The notes beneath the pieces were generated by a model. It worked only from the letters and a program-made list of their open reading frames with translations. It made no database searches and was not told the origin of the DNA. Positions 35,241 through 45,200 of a DNA stretch of 64,000 bases are shown one piece after another. Source of the DNA: Symbiodinium natans. Its lineage: Eukaryota > Sar > Dinophyceae > Suessiales > Symbiodiniaceae. Position numbers and translations under genes: made by a program. The first letter of the stretch is position 1. Each line of letters starts with the position of its first letter. The stretch covers positions 164,979-228,978 of the forward strand of contig CAJNDS010000104.1 in NCBI GenBank assembly GCA_905221605.1, written 5' to 3'.

Positions 35241-35980
35241 TTGGGTTTAGGGTTAGGGTTCAGGGTTTAGGCTTATAGGAACCTTGTCATCGTCAGGGCT
35301 TGTAGGATTTGCGGTTGAGGGCGTATTTTCATTACAGTGTTCATGGCAATTTCATTGTTGTCATCTTAATGTTATCAGGGTTTACGGTTGTTGGGTGTGA
35401 TTTTATTGCACTGATAACTTTTATGGCTTATTTCATGATTGGCGTCTCAATATCAATAGGTTTAATCGGGTGAACATACACATGAGACAAGAATACGAGT
35501 AAGCAAACATATTGTTCTTGTTATTGTTAGTAATAAGTCTTATCATTGCTGCAATGATCGGGGTTTAAAGTTATGATTTTACGCCCAATATCGGATTCTT
35601 AGGTAACCTCTGCGTTCGGCAGTCTGCCCCGAAGAGCGCAAGACGTATTTCTCCGTGGGTTATTCAGAATCCACGTTGAAAATTGAGGTAACTTGCAGGG
35701 TTTAGGGGTTTTGGGGTCGAGGGTTCTTGCAAGCACATGCTGCCGGCGAGATGCAGGGCAAAAAGCTGGAACCTGCGGGAAAGCAGGGCGAAAGGTACTT
35801 GTGGTTGTAGTGCGTCGGCGATGGTGGCATGGGACCCAAACGGGACCGTCAATTGTCAGTTCTTGGGAAACCATCAAGCACAACTCGCAATTAAGAGGAC
35901 ACTTTTTGCTTGGACATTTTTGTTGCCTCTTTAGAGGGTTTGCAATGCCAGCCTAGCCAGGGCGGCCTGTCTTTGATCCC
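35241..35980. other. Spacer
   Basis: AT-rich in the middle, with no gene supported. Confidence 0.4.
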
Positions 35981-36030
35981 TTAACCCTAAACCCTAAACC
36001 CTAAACCCTAAACCTTAAACCCTAAACCGC
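35981..36030 (-). repeat. CCCTAAA block
   Basis: Seven units. Confidence 0.9.
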
Positions 36031-36034
36031 CTAG

Positions 36035-36103
36035 GTGGGCTGCCTCCTGAAAGCGGAGCAGATCGCGGCTCGATCCGGCTGTTGGAGGGCGGTGGGTGTT
36101 TCG
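36035..36103 (+). CDS. Candidate short coding exon
   Basis: After CCTAG| the frame VGCLLKAEQIAARSGCWRAV is open. It is exon-like by composition and by its position after a CCCTAAA block. Confidence 0.25.
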
Positions 36104-36554
36104 GGCTTGGGTCCGGAAGCGTGAGCAGCTTAAACTTAGGAGGGGTGTAGAGTGTACGGCTTAGGGTTCCCGGTTTTGGGACGCCCCCCCCCCCCCCCCT
36201 TTTGCTTTTCACAGAGGGTCTGGCCACATTTGGTTTGACTTTGGGCCCTCCGCCGTCCCCCCCGCCCCCCCTGCCCCCATAATGCTTGCATGGCAAACAT
36301 GGTGAGGCAACGGTCGGGGTTCGCTTTTGGGGAGTTCGGGCATTTCCTCACCCTCGGGACTCACCAGAAATAGTCGTGCCCCGCCCCCCTCATATCAAGC
36401 AAAGCAGAGACCTTCAGGGTTCAGGGTTCGGGGTTTAGGTTCAGGGTTGAGGGTTTAGGGTTTCGGGTTCAGGGTTTAGGGTTTAAGGTTTGGAGAGGCA
36501 TCGACAATTCTACTGTATTGGTGGCGACTGCGCGGAGTTTCAGAATCTCAGCGG
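36104..36554. other. Spacer with C-run and degenerate repeats
   Basis: A C-run lies at 36184-36199 and TTTAGGG variants at 36418-36492. Confidence 0.5.
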
Positions 36555-36707
36555 TTGGATGTTCCCCTCTTGTGCTAACAGTCCTTAAAGCAGGATTTTG
36601 AACGCGAGTAACCCTAAACCCTAAACCCTAAACCCTAAACCCTAAACCCTAAACCCTGAACCCTTAATCCCTGTCGAGGACTGTTAGTGCAAGGGGGAAC
36701 ATCCCAA
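36555..36707. mobile_element. Hairpin (MITE-like) element, copy 2, with telomere repeats in its loop
   Basis: The arms at 36555-36595 and 36665-36707 are inverted copies built on GGATGTTCCCC and GCTAACAGTCCT. They match the arms of the copies at 156, 56678 and 61043. The loop contains seven CCCTAAA units (36610-36662). No ORF is present. Confidence 0.75.
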
Positions 36708-36716
36708 TCTTGCCCC

Positions 36717-36814
36717 AAGGAGCTCTCTGAGCTCTCCTCGCAGTTCGGCCAGCGCTTCAACGCGCAGGTCCGGGCGACTTGGGCCGAGTGGGATCAGGCC
36801 CTGGGAGCCCGAGG
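36717..36814 (+). CDS. Candidate coding exon
   Basis: The frame KELSELSSQFGQRFNAQVRA continues TWAEWDQALGARG. It is strongly protein-like and helical. It lies between the telomere repeats of the hairpin element and a TTTAGGG block at 36850. No family is recognised. Confidence 0.4.
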
Positions 36815-36849
36815 CCTAAAAAAAGAACCCCTAAGCCCCAAAGTAGCCC

Positions 36850-36881
36850 TTGGGGTTTAGGGTTTAGGGTTTAGGGTTTCA
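36850..36881 (+). repeat. TTTAGGG block
   Basis: Four units. Confidence 0.9.
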
Positions 36882-37663
36882 AGTTTAGGGTAACCCTAAA
36901 CCCATAAAGCCCGAAAGCCTCAACCCCCTCAACTTGGAGGGGGGTCTGGCCTCATGTGTCGAAGAAGCCTGCCCGAGATGGAGCAGACTTGAATTGCAGG
37001 AACCTGGATAATTGCCATCCCTTCATGATCCCAAAAATGTGCTTTTGTAGACCAACGTAGAGACATGACCCCACATCTTGCGAAAAGTGAAGAACCTGGA
37101 TTCTTGAAGCTAAGATCCTGTTTCCGAAGCCCAACCATCTTATTTCCATGGAAAACGGTTCCGAAGTCAAGCTACCACCGAGCAACCTATTCCAGTCAAA
37201 CAGGCGGCCGGCCATCCCAGCACTGCGCAGTCTGATAGCTTCTCGTAGCTACGAAGACGCCTACACCCGAAACCCCAAACAGGCACTAAAAGCAGACAAT
37301 GTCTCTTTCCGGTGTTCTGCGAGTTCGGATTTCACTGCCAAGGCAAGCCCCCTCAGCCCCTACTCCGCGGACAAGCGGAACGATGGCAGCTTCAAGCGAT
37401 GGCGCCTCTGTCATGGAATTTAACTGGGTTTGGGGGGTTGCAAGGCAACCATCGAGGGTTTTAGGCTTTAAGTGGGCCGGGGAAGCAGTAAGGAAGCTTG
37501 CGGCGCTGGCTCTGGGTATGAATTCTCCACTTTGGGCATTGGATCAAGTCAGATGGCAAAGAAGGCAGACACGGCATGCGAAATGATCGCCATCCTTCAT
37601 GATCCTTCATGTTTCCAGCAGCTGTAGGGCGCCGAAGTGGGGGGGTCAGATCGGGGCCGGTGT
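36882..37663. other. Spacer upstream of the fusion gene
   Basis: An open frame at 37148-37423 starts with ATG but shows no family motif, so I do not call it. No promoter element is recognisable. Dinoflagellate promoters generally lack TATA boxes. Confidence 0.4.
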
Positions 37664-37680
37664 GTAGGGCTTTTTTCAGG
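37664..37680 (+). promoter_or_regulatory. Probable spliced-leader or 3' splice acceptor of the fusion gene
   Basis: GGGCTTTTTTCAG|G, with the AG at 37678-37679, lies 65 nt before the ATG at 37745. No in-frame ATG lies between the preceding stop and 37745. Dinoflagellate mRNAs receive a trans-spliced 22-nt leader at such acceptors, so this is the likely mRNA 5' junction. An ordinary intron acceptor following a 5' UTR exon is the alternative. Confidence 0.5.
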
Positions 37681-37744
37681 TTTCAAGTACCAACCTTGGA
37701 GGTTCCTTGCGGGGGGTTCCTTTCCGGAGCCGTTTGGGAGCGCC

Positions 37745-39243
37745 ATGGCTTTGGCCATGAAGCTCGCTCTGGCCACGGCCTTGCTGGTGGGGCCCTCCTT
37801 CCCTCGGCTCCTGGGCTTCTGCCTGCTGATCGCGAGCATGTGGTCCTTGAGGCTTCACCCGCGAAAGGTGCTGGACATGAGCTGGCTGGACTTGCTGGTG
37901 GCCGTCAGGGCAACCTGGAGGCGCCGAGACCGGGTCAGCCTGGAGCGGGAGATCAGCCAGTGCTGGGGCTCGGAGGTGGTCGTGACGCTTTCCGTGAGAT
38001 CGGGTTTCGACCTGCTTCTCTCGGCCTTGCAACTGCCCAAGCAGTCCGAAGTCCTCTTCGTCCCTGGAATCACCATTCCAGGGATGGTCCAGATAGTGGA
38101 AGCGCATGGACTGCAGCCTGTGGGAGTAGATCCACCCTCGCCCATGCAGATGCTCCCCACAAAGCTGGGGCCTTTCGTGACCCCGCACACTCGCGTCGTG
38201 GTGATCTCCCACCTTTTCGGGACGATCCACAAGGCTGGGGACCTCATCCGCGAGGCCCAGGCGCTAGGCCTCCTGGTGGTGGAGGACTGCGCGCAGTCCT
38301 TCCTGGGCAGCGCCCCGAAGCGGTCGCTGGCATGTGCCTGGCCTATGGGTTTCCGGGGTCACGAGGTCTCCGATGTGACGCTCTCAAGCTTCGGCAACAT
38401 CAAGACCCTCACCGCTTTGGGAGGGGGAGTGGCGCGGGTTCGGGACGGAAAGCTGCGCGCTCGCATGAAGGAGATCGAGGGCACCTGGCCGGTGCGGAGC
38501 CGGGGGCAGCGGCTGTGGACGGTTTTTCGAGCGGTCGTCTCAAAGCTGTTCCTCACGCCCATGCTGTACGGGCTCATGGAGGCGGTGGTCCTCAAACTGG
38601 GTTTGGATTTCGACCACCTCATCGTGACCTATGTTCGTGGCTTCGCGAAGCTGGAGTACATCCGGCAGCAGCCCACGTTGGAGCTTCTGGAGTTGCTGCT
38701 CTGGCGCTTGCAGTCGCAGCAGGTTGCAGCGTTCGAGGACGCCTCGCTGCAGTCCTCCGTCAGCCGGCGCCGCCGCTTGGCCAAGATCATCATCGAGCGC
38801 CTGGAGAAGGAAGGCATCGAGTTCGTGTCCAGAGGCGACGGCACCAATGCCTGGTGGCTCTTACCCATTCTTTGCGATGACCCGCGGCAGATGGCCAAGG
38901 AGATGGTGTCCCGCGGCTTCGACGCCACAAGCACCACCACTCAGCTGCAGCGCGTGGTCACGGCGGCGACGTGCAAGCGTGAGGCCCTCAGGCCCTCAGA
39001 TGGCGAGGACCGGTTCCCCGAGTGTTTCGGGCCTTTCCAACAGCGCAATGCACGGCAAATAATATACGTTATCAAAAAGATCAGTTTTCAGTTTCAGAGG
39101 GTTTCAACTAAAGGGGGTGAAGGGTTCGTTTCCCCACAGTCCCCGCCTCTAAACGTGCACCCGAAGCCTCCTCCGGTGTGGTCGGGAGGACTTCATGGGC
39201 CGCGTGCTGTACCTGCCCCTCACGCCCATCTTGCGCGAGGCCT
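37745..39243 (+). CDS. DegT/DnrJ/EryC1-type PLP aminotransferase domain with N-terminal membrane segment
   Basis: Residues 1-439 of the fusion. Residues about 5-34 are hydrophobic (signal anchor or membrane helix) and the fold spans about 65-437, the usual length for the family. Recognisable features are VLFVPGITIPGM near the N-terminus, ISHLFG with His156, VVEDCAQ with Asp181 and Gln184 (the PLP ring-nitrogen partner), SSFGNIK with Lys220 as the Schiff-base lysine, then GGG, and a C-terminal VLYLPL in the small second exon. Family members transfer an amino group, usually from glutamate, to keto-sugars or other ketones. The substrate here is unknown. All key residues are kept, so it should be active. 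The ATG at 37745 has a fair context (GCGCCATGG). Confidence 0.88.
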
Positions 39244-42200
39244 GCGGCATCCTAGTAATAAGAATAAGAAGGGCAAAGGCACACCAGTAGGAGCGCCAAT
39301 TCAGGTTGAACATGCTGTCGGGGTGATCTGGCTCAAACTGGCGCTTCAGCCAGGGTTCAGACTACGCTTCGAAGCCATGGGGCATTCTTGGCGAACCCAA
39401 ATCCCAAACCCTCCTCGACTGCAAGCTCGCTACCCATGTCCAGCTTTTTCCGTAGCTCTCAAGAGGGATGCCATCTTTGTGGCCTCATCAAGAATCTCGC
39501 AAGTTCCTCCCGGCCAGCTCAGCTTACATGTATCCCACGTATACAAGTGCCCCCCAAGCCGTTCCCAAAACCTAAACCTGCAACTGCTGTACCCTTTCGA
39601 CCGCGAAGCCCCAACACCCTCAACCGGCAAGCAGCCTTTCGAGCCTCAAAGAGTTATCCGAAGCCCTTGAACGCCCTCAGCCACAGGCGGACGCAGCGGC
39701 CCTGGCCGAAGCCTTCATAGCCGCCCAGGCAGCCGTCGGCCGAGGCGCAGCGCCATGCCGAGGACGGTCGCACGCAGGCGCGCCCCCCTCCCTCACCCGC
39801 CGCCCGCATGCATTTCACCTGTGTATTGTTACTGTGTTGCTTTGAATTCGTCATCACTTAGAGTCACTTAGAGTAGAACATCTGTCCTTTTCGGAAGGCG
39901 GCAGCCTAGCCGTTTGCTTCCTGGGGCTGCTCTTCCTCTTCTGGCCGTGGCTGATCACGTGGTTCCTGCCGTCCGCGGCCACGTTGCGGAGCCTGATGTT
40001 CTGGGCAGTCGCCCTTGGCGTCGTGGTCCTCATCCTCGCAAGGTGGCTTGCAGCAGACAAGGGCCTGAAGATGGACCCCCGAGTCCTGGAAGCTTTGCCT
40101 CCAGTGGTTCGGAGCGAGGGCCTGGAGCTTTGCAAGAAGACGTCTCTGAACGTTCGCATTGACGGCGCAGTGCTCCTGACCGGGGGCACGGGCTTCGTGG
40201 GTGGTGGCATCCTTTTCTCCTTGCTGGCACGTGCTGAGGAACTCGGCGTGACAAAGATCGTGCTCCTGGTTCGGCAGCGCTCAGGCAAGACTTTGGCGGA
40301 GCGGCTTCAGAAGCTGCGGGATCACACCATGTTCGATGAGGTGCGGGGGGCCTTTGACAAGTTTGTGGTGGGCCTTGAGGGCGACACTTCACGGCGGAAC
40401 TTTGGATGGACGGAGCCGAACCTCTCCTGGCCACACAAGGAGCCGCTGAAAGCGGTCTTGCACTGCGCTGGCGACGTGCGGTTTCAACAGCCCATGCAGC
40501 AGGCAGCCGTGTCGCTCATCTCCGCAACCCTTCAGATGCAGCAGCTCGCCTCCCAGTGGAAGGCCAAGCGCTTCCTCTTTGTCTCCACCGCCTTCGTGCA
40601 CGCCGTGCCTCCACCTAGCACTGAGGCGCTGCAAGAGAGACTCGTCGAGCTGCGTGACTTCGATGCCATGGAGCTCTACCGGGATGCCATGTCCCACGGT
40701 GCTTGGGCACAGACCGCGATGCTGGAGCTAGGGTTTCCCAACACCTACACGTTCTGCAAGGCTGTCGCTGAGCACCTGGTCATCCGAGCTTGTGATTCGG
40801 AAGGATTGGATGTGCGGATTGTCCGGCCTTCCATCGTAGGACCTGCATGGGCGTGCCCCTTCATCGGATGGGCCGGGGACAAGCCCTCAACCATTGTGGG
40901 CGCTGGGACACTCCTCGCAAGGCGGGGCGTCCGGGTCTTCCGCGATGCATTCGACCACCCCTGCCCGGTGGTGCCCGTGGACATGGTGGCCGACATCACA
41001 GTGAAGGCCTTGGGTGGGGCCTTCAGCAGCGACCATGGCCGGATCTTCCACGCTTGCTTGGACTCCTCCGAGGCGAATCGAATGCCTTCTTTCAAGTTTT
41101 TCACCGCGCACTACTACCAATTGCTGGCGCTCAGACAGTGCATGTCCCTACCCGAGCTGGGCCTAATGGCTAAGCTCCTCCGTTGGTGCGACAACATCAC
41201 AGTTTTTCACATCGTGCATGCCCTCGTCAACGTGCTGCCCATGAAGCTCTTGGGCCTTCTTCGCATTTGTTTGGAGAGGATCTTCGCCTTGCTGGGCATG
41301 AGGCTCAGCAAGCAGTTTTCCACAGCGGCAAAGGTGCTGGAGTCCTGCTGCACCCTGCCGATGCAATATCATTCCTTCTCAAGTCCCTGTGTGCCCTGGC
41401 ACTTCCAGTCCACCGTGCGCCTGCCAGAGCAGTGGGACTTCTACGAGTACTTCCTGATCTGCTGCCGCGCCGGATACGCCTTCGCGCGGCCGAGCGCCGG
41501 GCAACTCCAGGCGCCAGGCCGCAACTACGCCAAGGAGTTTGCCGAAGTCCAGATCTTCGCCCCCGCCTCCACACTCTCGGATGCAATGCTGACCTTTACA
41601 CACCCGAATGCGGGACCCTTCTATGCGGTCGCAGCCTTCGTGGTACGACAGGGCCTAAGTTGGCTAAACCTCACTGTGACCCTGGATGGCGCCTCCCTGC
41701 AGTCCATCACCAAGCTGGATGTGCCTTTGGTGCTGTGCCCACAGCACCGGTCTGTTCTCGACTTTGTGATCATTGGGCTTACGTGCTTCCAGCTGCAACC
41801 TGTTCTACCCACACTGAAGCTCCCTCATGTAGCAGCAGACGCAGAGTTCTCCGGGCTGCCCTTTTTGGGCTGGGCCCTGGCTGGCCTGGGCGCCTTCTTC
41901 GTGCGCCGCGGCGGCGGCGCCGTGCAGCCGGACCCTGCCTTGCGTGCCAAGGTCGGCCGGGTTTTTCGCAGCGGCCGGCCACTGGAGGTCTTCCTTGAAG
42001 GCCGCAGCGAGTGCAAGGATTCCCCTTAAGCTCTTTTCTTGAGCTCATCGTTATATACGTTCTATGCAGAACTACTTTATGCGTGACTACTCATTATATG
42101 TCTGTGTGTGTGTATACATATACATACATATATGTATTCAGAAATGTAGATGGACAAATGCCTCGTGTTGTTTTTTGGAGGCCTGCGCAGCCGCGGGCGG

Positions 42201-45200
42201 AGGCAGCTGCGGCTGCGGACGGGGCTGCTGAAGGCCCTGCGGGACATCTCTCAGAGGACGCAGGGGATTCTGCTTGTCTTATAACGTAAAGAGATGGAGG
42301 CTATAAAGGGCATGCGGGCATGGGGCTCTAGAGTTTCAGAATTTGTAGTTGGTTTAGTCGTCGATTGTTTCGCAAAACGTCACGCCCATCACAAATATCT
42401 TTCCCAGGTAGAGAGTGGGGCACCTGTGTTCAGGACCGTGGCGCTGGTGCCCTTGGCCATGTCCTACGAACTCCTGCCTGAGGACGGGAGCCTCTACAGG
42501 GAGATCTGTGGGCTGCCCCGGGACCCGCTCCGCACCATGGACTTCGTCTGGTGGGTGTTGCGGGGCCTCCGTGGGGAGCTGCCTCCCCTGGGCGAGGCCT
42601 TCATGCGCTTCGGGGTCCTCCATACTTTGGACGCCTCCGCCAACGTCGACTCCTTGGTGTCCGAGGTGCAGCGTGAGCTGGTGGAGCTCACCTCGGTGAC
42701 GACACTGCACTGCCGTGCTCTTGGAGAGGTTTTGGGCTTCGAAGCCCAGGCTGTCATGGACTCCTTGGAGGGTCAGGTGGCACTCCGGAGCTCCTCTCTG
42801 GACAAGCCCGGCCCGCTGCCCCCAGCGGAATGCTGGCCCCTGGTGCTGCAGGCCCAGCTGCTACGGAATGTTTTCAGAGTAAGGGACCCAAGGTACCCCT
42901 ACATTCGGAAACTCCCATATTGTCCATACGTCTTGACAAGTTCTTCATCTAGCTCAGCCCTGACAATCTGATGCCAGGGGCACACGTGAGCACGATGCAT
43001 CTTTCCCGTTCCCGGATCCCATTCCACACGCGGTCCTATCTGTCTCAGGCCGCGACCCTGGGCCCAATCAGGCGTCGCCTGCCGCGGCACTGGGGTCGAT
43101 GGCTGGTCGAGGGCTTGACGGAGGAGGTTGCCAACGGCAAAGACACAGGCCGGGTCAGGAAGAGAACTGGGAAGAGAATGCCTCCGCACCTGGACGATGT
43201 GTGTGTGTGTGTGTGCGCGCAGTCCTGACAGCAAAGGCTTCTCAAGATTTTCACAGCAGGGGGATGGGGCGTGCAAAGCAGAGTTTCTACAATAAGCCCT
43301 TCTAGGGGTCAGCAAGTGTGCGTGCGTGCGTGCGTGCGCGGGTGGGTGGGTGGGTGGGTGGGTCGGTGGGTGGGTGGGTGGGTGTGCCGTGATGTTTGCG
43401 TAGGTTGTCTAGAAGTAGGATAAGTAGGTCAGCAAGGCGTTGGGAAGTGGTGCCTTGCCAGGTTCCCAAGCGGACAAGGAGACTGGGGAGGCTCCAGCGG
43501 TCCTGGACTTGGCTGCTCTTGCTGGCGCCTTCGAGTCCCACCTCCTGGCAGCGGAGAAAGCCGCCGAGCGGGCCAGCGAGGTGCTCAGGCAAAGTGGCAC
43601 AGTGGAGATCACGGAAGAGCATCTGGTGCAGCAGCTCCTCTCTCATGGCGGAGAGGTACCGCCTCCCCTGGCCCAGGGTGCCGCAGCAATCGTGGCCTCC
43701 CGCTTCAAGTCAACGCGGTCTCTGGGCACCTCAAAGTGCAAGCAACCCGTGCGAGGCTCGATGACACCCGTAGCTCCTCTTTGGCCAGCACACGAGGCTG
43801 ATCAGCTGAAGAACGACGAGTCTTTGGACCGGTGGGGCTTCAAGGACACCAAGTTCGTGGCTCAGTATGTGGATGGAAAGCCGGCTGCACAAATCAGCTC
43901 CCAGAGGTACAAGGCCTTTGGCCGGCAACCACTCTTCCGACTGTGGGAGCTCTTCCAGCGCCAGCTCGCAGTTCCTTTGAATGTCCGGGACATGATGGCC
44001 GAGCTCCCAATGCCGGAGCTGCCAAAGCCCGCAGAGGGTCTAGAGGAGGTCTTAGCCAAGGTCCTTCCATCAGGGCGGGCACGTTTCGATGCCGAGTCGC
44101 GAATCCGTGCAGGCACTGGCCACGGCCTGGCGGACATCTGGCGTCTCCGCACTCGGCAAATGGCACGTTTCTCTGATGCTGTGGTCTGCCCAGAGAGCGA
44201 GGAGGAGGTCCAGGCATTGCTCAAAGCTGCCGTTGCCTTCAACCGAGGCGTCGGCTTCGGGATCATCCCGGTGGGAGGCCGGACAAATGTCACCTCGGCC
44301 ACGCTGTGTCCACCCAAAGAGGTGGATCCCAGACCTTTTGTGTCTCTGGACATGCGTGGCCTGTCCGGTGTCCTTTGGGTGAATGCCGAGGATGGGGTGG
44401 CCATGATTGAGGCAGGCATCACGGGCATGGACTTGAAGACCGCACTGACGCAGCACGGAGTCACCATGGGCATGGAACCCGACTCGATGGAGCTGTCCAC
44501 GCTGGGAGGTTGGATTGCAACGAGAGCCAGTGGAATGAAGAGGGCCCGCTACGGCAACATCGAGGACATGGTGCTCGAGGTGCGGGTCGTCACACCCACT
44601 GGGCCGATTTGGCAACGCCACGGTGATCCGCGAGTTCCTGGACAGTCGCAAACAGCCATTGGCCGGGCCTCCACCAACATAGGCTTGCCGGCGCTAGTCC
44701 TCGGTAGCGAAGGCTGCCTGGGAATCATCACCTCTGCAGTTGTCCGAGTGAGGCCGTTGCCGGAGGTTGTTGAGTACCAGAGCGTGGTGTTCCCGGACTG
44801 GGACCGTGGAGCTGCGTGGATGCGCGAGGTGGCCCGAATGCCAGCAGGCCTGCGGCCGGCCTCGTGCCGACTGATGGATCAAAACCAGCTGCAGCTGGCG
44901 CAGGCACTTAAGGAAGGCTCTGAGCAGAAGGGCACCCTTGCCAGCCTGCGGGCAAGCCTGCGCGAGGCGTTCTTGTACTGGAAGGGCGTGTCCTTGGCGC
45001 AAGCATCCGCCGCAACCTTGGTTTTCGAGGGTAGTCATGCAGAAGTCAAGCTGCAAATGAAGGAGGTCACAAAGCTGGTGTCCAAAGCAGGAGGCATTTG
45101 GGGAGGAGCCTCTTCGGGGGCGGCAGGTTACACACTCACGTTTGCGATAGCATACCTGAGAGACTTCGGGCTGGACTATCGCATCCTGGCAGAGTCCTTA

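Noticed and set aside
37609-38880. Alternative + frame ORF of 423 codons over the aminotransferase
   Set aside because: The other + frame carries the DegT motifs with PLP lysine and aspartate. This one is compositional.
39244-39290. Aminotransferase as a separate gene ending at the TAG at 39288-39290
   Set aside because: It leaves the FAR membrane-helix exon without a start codon and ignores the in-frame 11/12 repeat at the intron ends. It is not excluded, only less likely.
37676-45056. Antisense ORFs of up to 212 codons opposite the fusion gene
   Set aside because: They mirror high-GC coding sequence on the other strand and carry no motifs, while the + strand frames carry clear family motifs.
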